10,076 bases of DNA from Bacteroidota bacterium (GCA_024244665.1 JAAEOI010000203.1:1-10076), one strand, 5' to 3'. Positions 1 through 9,322 are shown, counted from the first letter of the stretch. Numbers and translations: made by a program. Notes: generated from the sequence alone by a model not told the origin.

Positions 1-142
1 AGTTCCGGTGCCCCAGCAGAGGAATTTCCGAATTAAGCTCCTGCTTCCAGTCAGACTGGGCAGGAGTATCAAGATTTTTCTGATTGCACGATATTAACAA
101 CAACAAGGAAGCTGTAATGATCGACAGGACTGAATTTTTCAT
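1..142 (-). CDS. Lipoprotein, N-terminal fragment; possible RbsD/FucU-like protein
   Basis: A reading frame starts with ATG at 142 and runs off the left edge, leaving 47 residues. The start (MKNSVLSIITASLLLLISC) is a clear lipoprotein signal: a short basic N-terminus, a hydrophobic core and the lipobox L-I-S-C with Cys19. A hydrophilic linker follows, then a segment with a DW pair and the end IPLLGHRN. The LGH element near the start of the mature domain resembles the conserved LGHGD region of RbsD/FucU sugar mutarotases, and I recall related secreted proteins with an LLGHRNW motif. This assignment comes from memory of a short motif, so it is tentative; the lipoprotein call is firm. The gene begins 56 bases after the neighbouring sulfatase stop and is probably the last visible gene of the same operon. 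No Shine-Dalgarno sequence is seen; the upstream stretch is A/T-rich. Confidence 0.68.
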   Translation of the reverse strand, partial: MKNSVLSIITASLLLLISCNQKNLDTPAQSDWKQELNSEIPLLGHRN

Positions 143-198
143 AGGAAAATATAATTTATCTTATTGGCTATGTTACTTATCATTTCATCGCTCAAAGG

Positions 199-1668
199 CT
201 ATTCTTTTACAGGAAAAAGTTCGTTGGGAGTAGCATAAGGCTCTTCCCCAAGAGGACGTGCATTTATTCCCCGTTTTCCAAGATCACCGATATCCTTTTC
301 CGCCCAATCCAGCTGTTTTGAAAGTCTGGCAACAACTTCCGGATATTCATCAGAAACATCGGTGGTCTCCCCGATGTCATTTTCCAGATCGTAAAGCCTA
401 TAATTGTCGAAAAGAATCCTGTCTTCGGGAGCAATGTGTATGGTCCATTTTTCAAGGGCTATTGACCCTGAAGAAGGCTGATGTGGCCGGTGCAACTTCC
501 ATTTGCCCATCCTTACTGCCCTGAGATCCTGGTGCAGATAGTAAAAATACGGTCGCTCAAGGGAACTTGAGTCCCCGTGAATGATCCCTGAAATATCCAG
601 CCCATCAAGCACCCTGTCGTCCGGCAGCTCAGCACCTGCGATCCGGGCAATGGTCGGAAGCAAATCAATGGTGGCAGTCACAAGGTCGGAACTTGTTCCC
701 GCCTCAATTTTACCGGGCGCCCTGATGATACATGGAACCCGCAATCCGCCTTCCCAGGCTGAGGTCTTTGCCCCTCTCAGGGGAAAAGCGTTTCCTCCAT
801 GCTCTCCTTTTATCCACCAAGGTCCGTTATCGCTGGTAAAAATCACATAAGTATTTTCATCAATGCCGGCTTCCTCCAGTGTAGTAAGAATTCTTCCAAG
901 ATTATAATCAATTTCTTCAATTACATCTCCGTAGAATCCACCCTCAGATTTCCCCTTGAATTCCTCGGAGACAGCAAGTAGTGTATGTGGCATTGTGTGA
1001 GCAAGGTATAGGAAGAAGGGCCCCTTGGTATTTCCTTTTATAAATCCAATGGCTTCGTCGGTATATCGGCGGGAAAGTGCAGACATATCCGCATTTAACT
1101 CGACCACTTCCCTGTTTCGAAGAAGGTGGACTTTTGCATCATTGCTCGTGGGGGTGAAAAACGAATAATCAAATCCTTGGTTTACAGGGAGGAGATCGGG
1201 ATTAAACACTTCCTGGCTATGACCCGCAAGATCCCATTTACCAATCATACAGGTGGCATAGCCGGATGCTTTCAACACCTCGGCAATGGTGACCTCAGAA
1301 AGGGCTAATTTTGGATGGGGTGATATGCCCTTGTCATTGCGTGCATTGCGCATGGGGTAGCAGCCCGTCATTAACGCAGCCCTGGAGGGTCCGCATACCG
1401 TCTGGGCATAGAAACTGGTGAGCCTCATTCCTTCTGATGCCATTTTATCCAGGTTCGGCGTAAGGATATCCGGGGATCCAAAACACCCCACATCACTGTA
1501 TCCCTGATCATCGGTAAAAACGATAATGAAATTCGGCAATTCTTCTGTATCAGAAGGCTTTACAGAGCAGGCTGAAAACAAAAAAACACCCAGAATTACA
1601 CATCCCAGGCAGCTTGTAAAGTTCCCGGAGAATATATCGTTCTTTCTTGATATCATGATCGAAAACAT
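199..1668 (-). CDS. S1 family (FGly) sulfatase lipoprotein
   Basis: A 489-residue type I sulfatase that would hydrolyse sulfate esters, probably on a carbohydrate, outside the cytoplasm. The signal peptide ends in F-S-A-C with lipidated Cys34; Met5 is a possible alternative start. The catalytic core shows metal ligands D53-D54 (FTDDQGYSD), the formylglycine motif C92-G-P-S-R96 followed by T101-G102, K144, His224 and His228 (AHTMPH), the metal-binding pair D280-N281 (SDNGP) and K301. The usual GKWH is GKWD here: Asp146 replaces the His that normally contacts the sulfate or FGly. This may be a subfamily trait, and His150 nearby could compensate. The C-terminal part contains the RMGKWKLH strand typical of the small sulfatase subdomain. 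Length is normal. It starts 6 bases after the stop of the paralogous upstream sulfatase, so the two are probably co-translated. The substrate cannot be read from the sequence. Confidence 0.93.
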   Translation of the reverse strand: MFSIMISRKNDIFSGNFTSCLGCVILGVFLFSACSVKPSDTEELPNFIIVFTDDQGYSDVGCFGSPDILTPNLDKMASEGMRLTSFYAQTVCGPSRAALMTGCYPMRNARNDKGISPHPKLALSEVTIAEVLKASGYATCMIGKWDLAGHSQEVFNPDLLPVNQGFDYSFFTPTSNDAKVHLLRNREVVELNADMSALSRRYTDEAIGFIKGNTKGPFFLYLAHTMPHTLLAVSEEFKGKSEGGFYGDVIEEIDYNLGRILTTLEEAGIDENTYVIFTSDNGPWWIKGEHGGNAFPLRGAKTSAWEGGLRVPCIIRAPGKIEAGTSSDLVTATIDLLPTIARIAGAELPDDRVLDGLDISGIIHGDSSSLERPYFYYLHQDLRAVRMGKWKLHRPHQPSSGSIALEKWTIHIAPEDRILFDNYRLYDLENDIGETTDVSDEYPEVVARLSKQLDWAEKDIGDLGKRGINARPLGEEPYATPNELFPVKE

Positions 1669-1674
1669 AAATTA

Positions 1675-3132
1675 CTAGTGATTACTTTGCCTCCATTCCT
1701 CATACCTGGAAATCCTGTCTGTCCCGGGGGCATCATCGAAGAAACGGGCTCCACTGCCAATGCGGTCCTTGTCTCCCAGCTCCGATCTGGCCTGCTCAAG
1801 GGCGGCCTTCAATTCGTTCACCTTATCAGGATATTGATCTGCCAGGTTGTATTTTTCAGCCGGGTCCACACTGATATGGAACAATTTCGCCTCATCCACT
1901 GCATCAATTTTCCTTGCCCACCACCCCATGTATCCGGGTTTGGCCGGGCGGGGCAGTACCAGCTTCCACTCCCTGTCCCTTACCGCCTGCAGATGGGTGT
2001 AGGCATAATAATAGAAGTACTCATGCCTGCTTTCCTCCCCCTCCAATATGACCTCCGAGAAACTCTTCCCGTCGAGGATCAGGCTATCGGGTACAGCAGC
2101 TCCTGAAAGTTCTGAAAAGGTAGGGAAAAAATCCATTGTTGTAAGCAATTCATGGCTTTCAATCCCTGCAGGGATTTGTCCCGGCCACCTCATGATGCAG
2201 GGTACCCGTATGCCTCCTTCCCATGTCTGCATTTTATTTCCCTTCAGGGGGAAGGCACTGCCGGCATGCTCATCGATCCCGCCTTCTATCCAGGGACCAT
2301 TGTCGGAAGTAAAGATCACCAGTGTATTTTCATCCAGGTTCTCTTCCTTTAATACCCTGAGGATCTCCCCCATGCTCCAGTCCAGTTCTTCGATCACATC
2401 CCCGTAAAACCCGTCTTCCGACTTTCCCCGGAAGGCAGACGAAGCACCCAGGGGCACGTGGGGCATGTTATGGGCCATGTAAAGGAAGAAGGGCTCGTTC
2501 TTGTTCTGCCTGATGAAATTTACTGCTTCTTCCGTATACATCCGGGTCAGCTGTCCCATTTCCTCCACATTGTCAATGGTGTCAACAATAGCGGTATCGC
2601 GCAGGAGATGGCATCTCCAGTGTGTATCCTCGATAAGCTTTGTAAAGCCATTAAAAAGTGGTGTGCCCACAAAATGTCCGAAGCCCTGGTCCAGGGGCAT
2701 CTGACCTTTCCCCTCTCCCGCATGCCATTTCCCTATACAGGCAGTTTTATAGTTTTCAGCCTGTAGTAATTCTGCAATCGTTAGCTCCTTGGTGTGGAGT
2801 TTAGTATGCAGACCCTTGGTATTCCCGGGTTCGGCTATCCGTATAGGATAACTGCCCGTTAACAGGGCGGCACGGGAAGGACCACAGACGGCCTGGGCAT
2901 AAAAGTCCGTGAAGCGGATACCCTCTTCGGCCATCCGGTTCAGGTTCGGCGTTTTGATCCTCGGAGCTCCATAACATTCCAGATCATTATAGCCCAGGTC
3001 ATCGGTAAAAAAGATGATGAAATTCGGCTTTTCCGGCAATGCATTCTCAGCGATCTTCCCATTGCCTGAATCGCATCCGGTCAAAAACAATAGTCCGGTC
3101 AAAAGCGCTGGAATTATTGTGATATTTCTCAT
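1675..3132 (-). CDS. S1 family (FGly) sulfatase lipoprotein
   Basis: A 485-residue type I sulfatase with a textbook lipoprotein signal (L17-T-G-C20). All expected active-site elements are present: D44-D45 (FTDDLGYND), the FGly motif C83-G-P-S-R87 then T92-G93, K135 and H137 in GKWH, H221 and H225 (AHNMPH), D277-N278 (SDNGP) and K300. The GKWHAG...DQGFGHFVGTP and CHLLRD segments resemble arylsulfatase A / GALNS-like carbohydrate sulfatases of Bacteroidota PULs. It is a clear paralogue of the next gene: the stretch from the KSEDGFYGDVIEE region through SDNGP to WEGGIRVP matches closely. Its ATG overlaps the stop of the upstream glycosidase by 4 bases (ATGA at 3132-3129), indicating translational coupling. 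It probably acts in the periplasm or at the outer membrane on a sulfated oligosaccharide; regiospecificity is unknown. Confidence 0.95.
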   Translation of the reverse strand: MRNITIIPALLTGLLFLTGCDSGNGKIAENALPEKPNFIIFFTDDLGYNDLECYGAPRIKTPNLNRMAEEGIRFTDFYAQAVCGPSRAALLTGSYPIRIAEPGNTKGLHTKLHTKELTIAELLQAENYKTACIGKWHAGEGKGQMPLDQGFGHFVGTPLFNGFTKLIEDTHWRCHLLRDTAIVDTIDNVEEMGQLTRMYTEEAVNFIRQNKNEPFFLYMAHNMPHVPLGASSAFRGKSEDGFYGDVIEELDWSMGEILRVLKEENLDENTLVIFTSDNGPWIEGGIDEHAGSAFPLKGNKMQTWEGGIRVPCIMRWPGQIPAGIESHELLTTMDFFPTFSELSGAAVPDSLILDGKSFSEVILEGEESRHEYFYYYAYTHLQAVRDREWKLVLPRPAKPGYMGWWARKIDAVDEAKLFHISVDPAEKYNLADQYPDKVNELKAALEQARSELGDKDRIGSGARFFDDAPGTDRISRYEEWRQSNH

Positions 3133-5732
3133 TTAACAGTGACAGTCAACGTTGATCCGGCAGGCACTTCACATGCTGATTCCAGATGGATACTGATCGA
3201 ATTACCTGTCTGGTCAATGGAGGATACGGGCTTCTGTTTTCCGTCAAGGCTGACAGTTACATTGCTTTCAGATATCTGACCTGCCGTCTCAAGGTCAATT
3301 CTTTTAAGCTGAAGTGTGCCGAATTTTATTTCAATTGCTGAAGTCTGGATTGAAGCGTCCCTGTTCTGGGTATAGAGGCCCCAGCCTTCCGATGCTGAAA
3401 AGAAAGAGGCGTGGTCTTCAGGCTGCCATACCGGCTTGAAGCCAATGGCTTGTTCCGGACCATCAAAGATAAATCCCTGGAGGGCCAGTAGCACCGACCA
3501 GCTGCTCATTGCTCGTGCATAATAATCTCCGCACTCGTCCTCACCGAATGGGCTACCAGATCCAAATACGTTGGCGTTCGGAGCTAAGGTGACCTCGTCA
3601 CCGGCGCGAAAGCGGCCATCGTAACGCTTGGAAATTTCTTCAATTATTTCAAGTCCCTGATTGACCATGCTGTGTTGGATCATGGTAGCAGCGGCGGCAT
3701 ATTCAAAGCCGGTCATGACTTCGCAGTAGTAGTGAATACTGTTTTCAGGTACCTCTCCGGGGTGGACAAACATCTGCCAGCCGGTATCGCCGTTGCCGAG
3801 GAAATCGCGGTAGGGACGGGGATTGCCGTCTTCGGTGAAGCGATTGATGCGGTGGATAGCCGCAAGTCCGCTGAGGCTGCGTTCGAGCGGATAGATGCGA
3901 CCCAGGTTGAGCTGATTAGCCCACCACTGACCAAGCAACATGTCCAGGCCGCAGGCTTTGTCCATCAAACGGGTATCGGGAAGGTGTTCAGGCCTGGCGA
4001 TGTAGTAGCCCAGTTCCTCGCTCCAGAGCTCCTGGTTTTGATTGATTGCCGCAATGTTTGCAAGATCACCGTAAGCAGCGGACAATTCATCTTCCCCCAT
4101 CAAAAGAGCCATTTGTGCACTTGCCTTCAGGGCTGCAATGTAAAGCGATCCGATCCATGGAGAAGTGCCGGAAGAGTTGCAGTCGAGTGTGTTATGATAG
4201 CTGCCCGACAACATGCCATCCTGATTGTCGTCATAGTTGGAAATGGCAAAGTCCATGGCCTTCCGGGTCCGGGGCCAGGCTGCCCTCAGGAATTGATCGT
4301 CTTCGGACAAGAGATGTTCCCGGTACACACCCAGGATGGAACCGAAGTGACCGTCGAAGGCGTTGAGCAATTGCCCCTGCCTGGCTGGAAGCAAGCCATC
4401 TTCCATCTGGGTATCCAGGTCGATTTCCCTCAGGATCCTTCCCAGTTCAGGGTAAAGGCGGGCATGGCCCTGGGCGTAATGAATTACGTGTTTACAATTT
4501 CCGAGCCATTCTTCTTTGGATGAGGTACTCTCCCAGATTCCAAAATACCCGTCTCTGGTCCAGAAAGTGGTGGGAGACTTGACCACACAAATATTGGAGC
4601 TAAGGCGGTCCAGTGCATATCGCGGAATATTGGAGGAATACATGGTCTGGTGGTAGAGCCTGGAGCTTGCATCCAGGTAATCGAAATTCTCTGCCACATA
4701 GGCATCCACCTCAGCGGCGTCCTTCCACCAGTTTTCATACTGGCTTCCCGCGTCCACGAAATACCACTCGGGGATATCACTGCGGCCAAAGGTGCCACCC
4801 GGAAAATACCAGCTTAGCACAAAGGTCACCGTACGCTCTTCCCCTGGCTTCAGGTCAAATGCCGTGGCCAGTGCCCCGTCCACGGTGGTTTCCGCTCCGG
4901 GACTCGAGGCGGTATTCTCCCCTGAAAGCACCCCGTCAATGGTAAAATCCTCCAGCAGGGAGGAGTAATCCTCCCAGGCAGCTGAGGAACTGACCTTAGC
5001 GGCATAGGCCGACAGTTGCATGCTCCCGGCGGGACCGGTCATCTCCAGGCTGGTTTTACCTTTCGAGGAGACCACGGTGTTCTGGTTTTGCCCGTAGCCT
5101 CTGGCTGAACGCAGCAGGGGACCGGCAATGGTGTCATAGCCTGTAAATCCAACCGCATTCTGCTGGCTAGCCAGGAGGCTCACCTCCACCTTTTCATCGC
5201 CCGTGTTGCTCACCTTGATCCGGAAAATCCCGCAGGGGATGGCCGAATTTTTCATATCCATGGGGATCAGGGGATTGTAGGCTTCCAGGCTCACATCCAC
5301 CGGCAGCTCCTCATCTTCAAAGTGATACCATCCGAAAGGATATTCCCCCTGGAAACTCAGGCTTCTCATGGCAGGAAAGCTACCGGCAGCCGAAGTCTGG
5401 AGGGCTTTTACCACCGTGCCGCCATCAGAATGCGTGCGTAAGGCAAAAAAGCTGTTTGGCACAATCCCGGATCCGGCCCTCTCCTCGAAGTTATTAAAGA
5501 TCTGCCACCAGGTGCGCTCGGCCTTTCCATTCATGCGAATCACGCTTCCTCCCAATGCACCTACTGGAAAATCAAGTCCAGTGAGGTATTCACCCTCGTA
5601 GGTCACCGGTGGGTCCACGGCAGCCTTTTTCTCAAAGCTGCTCAATTGATCAGCAGAATTTGATTGCCTGCAACTTTGTGTAGGCAGTAGAATTATTGTG
5701 ATACCTATGATGAATGAAATTCTGTGTCTCAT
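3129..5732 (-). CDS. GH116-type beta-glycosidase lipoprotein
   Basis: An 867-residue secreted glycosidase resembling GH116 (GBA2 / bacterial DUF608 enzymes). Numbering from the ATG at 5732, the lipoprotein signal ends at Cys21. An N-terminal beta-sandwich follows (YEGEYLTGLDFPVGALGG, roughly 45-340), then an (alpha/alpha)6 catalytic domain of about 350-765, then a C-terminal beta-domain. By alignment from memory with human GBA2, FGIWE (Glu401) takes the nucleophile position and TLDC (Asp517) the acid/base position; GNCKHVIHYAQ and the DDNQDG segment are also typical. Known GH116 enzymes are retaining beta-glucosidases, beta-xylosidases, glucosylceramidases or N-acetylglucosaminidases, so this enzyme probably removes a terminal beta-linked sugar such as xylose or glucose. 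An in-frame ATG at 5771, 2 bases after the upstream stop, would add 13 residues, but the 5732 start has an AAGGA site and gives a normal signal peptide. The stop overlaps the next gene by 4 bases. Confidence 0.87.
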   Translation of the reverse strand: MRHRISFIIGITIILLPTQSCRQSNSADQLSSFEKKAAVDPPVTYEGEYLTGLDFPVGALGGSVIRMNGKAERTWWQIFNNFEERAGSGIVPNSFFALRTHSDGGTVVKALQTSAAGSFPAMRSLSFQGEYPFGWYHFEDEELPVDVSLEAYNPLIPMDMKNSAIPCGIFRIKVSNTGDEKVEVSLLASQQNAVGFTGYDTIAGPLLRSARGYGQNQNTVVSSKGKTSLEMTGPAGSMQLSAYAAKVSSSAAWEDYSSLLEDFTIDGVLSGENTASSPGAETTVDGALATAFDLKPGEERTVTFVLSWYFPGGTFGRSDIPEWYFVDAGSQYENWWKDAAEVDAYVAENFDYLDASSRLYHQTMYSSNIPRYALDRLSSNICVVKSPTTFWTRDGYFGIWESTSSKEEWLGNCKHVIHYAQGHARLYPELGRILREIDLDTQMEDGLLPARQGQLLNAFDGHFGSILGVYREHLLSEDDQFLRAAWPRTRKAMDFAISNYDDNQDGMLSGSYHNTLDCNSSGTSPWIGSLYIAALKASAQMALLMGEDELSAAYGDLANIAAINQNQELWSEELGYYIARPEHLPDTRLMDKACGLDMLLGQWWANQLNLGRIYPLERSLSGLAAIHRINRFTEDGNPRPYRDFLGNGDTGWQMFVHPGEVPENSIHYYCEVMTGFEYAAAATMIQHSMVNQGLEIIEEISKRYDGRFRAGDEVTLAPNANVFGSGSPFGEDECGDYYARAMSSWSVLLALQGFIFDGPEQAIGFKPVWQPEDHASFFSASEGWGLYTQNRDASIQTSAIEIKFGTLQLKRIDLETAGQISESNVTVSLDGKQKPVSSIDQTGNSISIHLESACEVPAGSTLTVTVK

Positions 5733-5737
5733 AGTAT

Positions 5738-5742
5738 TCCTT
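5738..5742 (-). promoter_or_regulatory. Ribosome binding site for the GH116 gene
   Basis: On the minus strand AAGGA stands five bases before the ATG at 5732. No such site precedes the alternative ATG at 5771, whose upstream bases are the T-rich end of the preceding gene. This, together with the better-shaped signal peptide, favours the 5732 start. It is one of the few recognisable Shine-Dalgarno sequences in the window. Confidence 0.6.
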
Positions 5743-5773
5743 TTTATCAACTGTTTGCAGTTCCGGATCATGT

Positions 5774-8700
5774 CTAAAACGAATTAATTTTTACATCAAT
5801 ATGGTTAATCCCCGGACTCAGACGTATGGATCCAAAGGATAGATTCACGCTTTCCCTATTCACAGAGACGACCGCCTGTGGTGGGAAATCCATGCTAAAT
5901 TCACCCACCATATTGGCCGGCAATTCGATCGTGTAGCTGGTGATACGCGCACTCGTTTTATTGTATTGCGCTTTTATCTGTCCCTTTATGGTGGGAACGG
6001 TAATGGAACTGCTTTTCAATTTTCCCATTTGAGGCTGGATACTTACCAGTCCAAATCCGGGGGTTTTGGGCTGAATCCCCCATAATCCACGTGGAATGAT
6101 GTTGGCCGGAACCGCGCCCCATGCATGATTCCAGTCGGCATTGGGTTTATAAATCATGTCCCATGCCTCCATGGAAATGGTCGATCCGGCTTTTATCATA
6201 TTGTACCAACTTCGATCGTGGGTAGCTGTCATCAATTCCAGGGCATAGTCTGCTTCCCCGGCCTTATACATGGCTTCCATCAGGTACTGGGCCCCATAAA
6301 CACTGCATGCCATGCCCCTGTTTTTAATATGTGCTGCCACACCGGATTTATACTTTTCCGGAACAATATCGAAGGCCACGGGCAGCATATTGGCGTGAAC
6401 CGAAGCGTGGTCGGTCCCCTCCCCGTCCCTGTAATTTCCAAGTTCCTTGTTGAAGAGTTTATCGTTGATGGCCTTTTTCACTTTCGCTGCTCTCAGGTTA
6501 AAATCAAGTGACTCTCCTGTCTTCCCGAGCAGCTCAGCGAATTCGGCCATGATAACCATGTTCTGGTGATAAAAGCTGTTGATCACTGTGTTGACAGGCA
6601 TAAACTCAAACCCATCTGTTTCGCCCATCACCCCGCCAAATCCACCTTTCTGGGGCCAGTCCACGATGTCTCTCAGTCGTTCAGTTGTATCCTGAAATCC
6701 TAATGAAGCCATCAATGCGCCGTTGTGAGCAGGCGATGAGGTAGAGATCAATCCCTCCTCATTTACCAATGCCATCAGGGTTTTGTGCTTCAGCTGTTCA
6801 TAATACTTTTCAATAAGCTCCCTGTTTCCGGTGTACATGTAATCCTGGTAAAACATCAGGGCCACATGCAGTTGCCATTCGGTTGGCCATGTAGGGTACT
6901 CCATAAAATATTCAATGGTTTTCCGGGCGATGGCATACTCATTGTCCACACCGTAATGACTCAACTGGTTCAGATAGGCATCAGCTTCATAGGGGATTCT
7001 TTCACGTTCGCCATCCACATAGTAGCCCGCAAATGTGGTGGCTTTGATGGAGTATTTACAGAGATCCCACACCTGGTCCAGAATGGTATCTGAGCTGGAG
7101 AATGAACTGGCTGATTCCTCAAAAAAGCTATGGATAGCAAGTTGTGTGAGATGTTCTGCCTTCAGTCCGGTCAGACCCTCAAGCTCCACAAAACGAAAAG
7201 GCATCACCACGGGAAATGAATCGGGCAGGGCCACTGCCCTGGAGTTTGTATTGCGCTCATCTGCCACCAATCCAATCAGGTATCTGCTTTTCCCGGGGAT
7301 GAGTTTCACTTTCACCTCCTGGTAGCGGATGGTCCCTCCCGGTGTCCGGTCAATCTTCCCATCCAATAGTTTCTCGCCCAGCCGAACCCTTACTGTTTTT
7401 TTCTTCCTGACCTTGTAACTGAGTTCCAGGGTTCCAAATGCATCCTTTCCAAAATCTGCGAAGTAGCTTCCATCTGCATTCTCTCTAAATGCTTTGGGGG
7501 CAATCTTATCGATCTGAAAATAGTTGTCAGATGTAAGAGATTCTCCATAGGTGCCGGTATTAAATTCCTGAACCTCTGAGTACTCGCCAAGACGATTGTC
7601 CCTGTCAAAAATCCGGACCTTCCAGTAGTATTTTGTGCCGGGCTCCAATGCTGCGCCAGGATACTCAATGGCGCTGGAATTACTGCTACTGACCCGTCCG
7701 CTGTTCCACACATCACCTATATTTTGATCAGCCTGCTCCTTTTTTGAAGAGACCAGGACCTGGTAGGCTTTCTGAATCACTGCTTCCTGAGGCACTACCC
7801 AGCTGAATTCAGGTTGGGGATCAATGATTTTCGTTTGGCCTGGATCTCTGATAAACTCTACTGTTAAACCTGAAGGGATACCCGAATAGGGATCTGCAAA
7901 GCGCTGTCCCAGCTGATCGTTCTTATCACGCAGCTCCAACAGTATATGCTTATATTCCGGATTGGTTGCCAGGTTATCCGTCTCCCGCGGATCGCTAACC
8001 AGGTGGTATAGCTCTTCGGATGATTTATCATTGATGTACCTGAAGTATTTCCACTCTTTGGTGCGCACTCCTTCACTGGGTGGTATCTTATCAAATTCCC
8101 ACAAATGCTCAATCAAAACGGTATCGCGATGCAGCGATGATTCATTTCCCGAAACCACAGGTAGTAAACTTTTCCCCTGCCAGGTATCGGGCCGGGACAC
8201 TCCCGCCAGGTCCAGCATGGTGGCAGGGACATCGATATTCAAAGCCATCTCATCGATATCGAGGTGCTTCTCCGCCCGGGGATCGTATATGATCAGGGGA
8301 ACCCTGACAGAATTGTCATACATCAGCCATTTTCCGGCCATCTGGCGCTCACCCAGGAAATATCCGTTATCACCCATCAGGATGAAAACCGTGTTCTTAT
8401 CCTGGCCTGTCTCTTTCAGCTTTTCCCTGATTTTGGCAATTTCCAGATCGATGCCATAAAGCATGCGATAATAACCTTTGACGCTGTGCTGATACTTTTC
8501 GGGCGTATCGTAACGCCAGGTCCACCGAAGGCGGTTGAAGCCATCACGCACCGGTTTGGGCAGCTGATCAAAGTACCTGTCCTCACCCAGTGCGGGTCCG
8601 GGCATCTCCATATCCTGATACAAACGGCCGGGCTCTTTCTGCCAGAAATATTGCAAAGGAGCCGAATCGTGTGCATGGGGAGCACTAAAACAGATGGATA

Positions 8701-9268
8701 AGCTAAAGGGCTGATCAGAAGGAGCATTTTCGATGAAGTCCAGGGCTTTTTGTCCCGTGTAACGGGTAAGATGGACCGTATCGTTGCCCAGAGTTTTATA
8801 ATAATAGCCTCTGTAATCGGGGTAGCGGCCATTTCGGTCATAATCTTCCATGACATCAAAAAGCTGATCCTTCTCCTGGTAATTCACCCCGAACTTGCCA
8901 TAAAACCCGGTATAATAACCTGCCTCCCTGAGCAAATAGGGATAAGAATCATCCATATATTCACTGCTTATTCCCCCGGTTTGAAAGGTGTATTTATGGG
9001 TCCGCTCATGCAGTCCGCTGAATATACTGGCCCGGCTTGCCGCACATATTGGAGTGGTCACCAAAGCATTGCTGAAATAACAACCCTCAGCTGCAAGCCT
9101 GTCCATCTCAGGAGTCTGGATAAGCTCATTGCCCGAATACCCGATGGCATCCCATCTCTGATCATCCGTCAGAATAAAGATGATATTGGGTTTTTCGGCC
9201 TGGGCCCGGGTTTGAATGCATGCAGCAAACAAGACTGCTATCAGGATTATCAATGCTGCTTTTTTCAT
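5774..9268 (-). CDS. Secreted S1 sulfatase - GH78 alpha-L-rhamnosidase fusion
   Basis: A single 1164-residue open frame holds two enzymes. The N-terminal signal could end at lipobox Cys17 (F-A-A-C) or by signal peptidase I after A-Q-A (residue 24). Residues 26-455 are an S1 sulfatase: D35-D36, FGly motif C75-A-A-S-R79, K125, H198 and H200 (APHAH), D300-N301 and K313. A short linker leads at about 466 to a GH78 module: an FnIII-like N-domain (about 466-572, with GDVWNSG and YYWKVRIFD), a beta-domain, an (alpha/alpha)6 barrel with the acidic motif DGERER (752-757) and D763, the probable general base Glu1034 in [16 protein letters not shown], and a C-terminal beta-sandwich. It would desulfate and then release terminal alpha-L-rhamnose. 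I recall a similar fusion, P36 (S1_25/GH78), in the ulvan locus of Formosa agariphila. No frameshift is seen. Its stop lies 41 bases before the preferred start of the GH116 gene. Confidence 0.95.
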   Translation of the reverse strand: MKKAALIILIAVLFAACIQTRAQAEKPNIIFILTDDQRWDAIGYSGNELIQTPEMDRLAAEGCYFSNALVTTPICAASRASIFSGLHERTHKYTFQTGGISSEYMDDSYPYLLREAGYYTGFYGKFGVNYQEKDQLFDVMEDYDRNGRYPDYRGYYYKTLGNDTVHLTRYTGQKALDFIENAPSDQPFSLSICFSAPHAHDSAPLQYFWQKEPGRLYQDMEMPGPALGEDRYFDQLPKPVRDGFNRLRWTWRYDTPEKYQHSVKGYYRMLYGIDLEIAKIREKLKETGQDKNTVFILMGDNGYFLGERQMAGKWLMYDNSVRVPLIIYDPRAEKHLDIDEMALNIDVPATMLDLAGVSRPDTWQGKSLLPVVSGNESSLHRDTVLIEHLWEFDKIPPSEGVRTKEWKYFRYINDKSSEELYHLVSDPRETDNLATNPEYKHILLELRDKNDQLGQRFADPYSGIPSGLTVEFIRDPGQTKIIDPQPEFSWVVPQEAVIQKAYQVLVSSKKEQADQNIGDVWNSGRVSSSNSSAIEYPGAALEPGTKYYWKVRIFDRDNRLGEYSEVQEFNTGTYGESLTSDNYFQIDKIAPKAFRENADGSYFADFGKDAFGTLELSYKVRKKKTVRVRLGEKLLDGKIDRTPGGTIRYQEVKVKLIPGKSRYLIGLVADERNTNSRAVALPDSFPVVMPFRFVELEGLTGLKAEHLTQLAIHSFFEESASSFSSSDTILDQVWDLCKYSIKATTFAGYYVDGERERIPYEADAYLNQLSHYGVDNEYAIARKTIEYFMEYPTWPTEWQLHVALMFYQDYMYTGNRELIEKYYEQLKHKTLMALVNEEGLISTSSPAHNGALMASLGFQDTTERLRDIVDWPQKGGFGGVMGETDGFEFMPVNTVINSFYHQNMVIMAEFAELLGKTGESLDFNLRAAKVKKAINDKLFNKELGNYRDGEGTDHASVHANMLPVAFDIVPEKYKSGVAAHIKNRGMACSVYGAQYLMEAMYKAGEADYALELMTATHDRSWYNMIKAGSTISMEAWDMIYKPNADWNHAWGAVPANIIPRGLWGIQPKTPGFGLVSIQPQMGKLKSSSITVPTIKGQIKAQYNKTSARITSYTIELPANMVGEFSMDFPPQAVVSVNRESVNLSFGSIRLSPGINHIDVKINSF

Positions 9269-9322
9269 AGGTTTAGCTGTCTAAGATGAAATTTTTGAGC
9301 TATTCTTCTCTCTTTGAAGGTC

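Noticed and set aside
143..198. Promoter or terminator in the 56-base gap before the left-edge lipoprotein
   Set aside because: A TATATTTT stretch loosely fits a Bacteroidota -7 element, but no TTTG lies at the right distance and no stable stem is visible.
3590..3990. A CpG-richer patch within the GH116 gene, suggesting recombination
   Set aside because: The protein stays continuous and family-like across it. Without codon statistics the compositional change is only an impression.
3672..4523. A 283-codon open frame on the plus strand
   Set aside because: It lies wholly inside the GH116 gene, antisense to its catalytic domain, and its translation resembles no family. It is a shadow of a codon-biased gene.
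3111..5703. A 14-base identical string at 3111-3124 and 5690-5703
   Set aside because: Both copies encode the Ile-Thr-Ile-Ile part of signal peptides. A match of this length is not surprising in 10 kb and has no repeat structure around it.
8750..9289. A 179-codon plus-strand frame opposite the fusion gene start
   Set aside because: It is antisense to the well-supported sulfatase domain, including the FGly motif, and has no recognisable domain or start signal.
9269..9322. Possible hairpin or promoter between the oxidoreductase and the fusion gene
   Set aside because: Only a five-base inverted pair (TAGCT/AGCTA) with a loop of about 18 bases is present, without a U-tract. No Bacteroidota-type TTTG and TAnnTTTG pair is seen on the minus strand.
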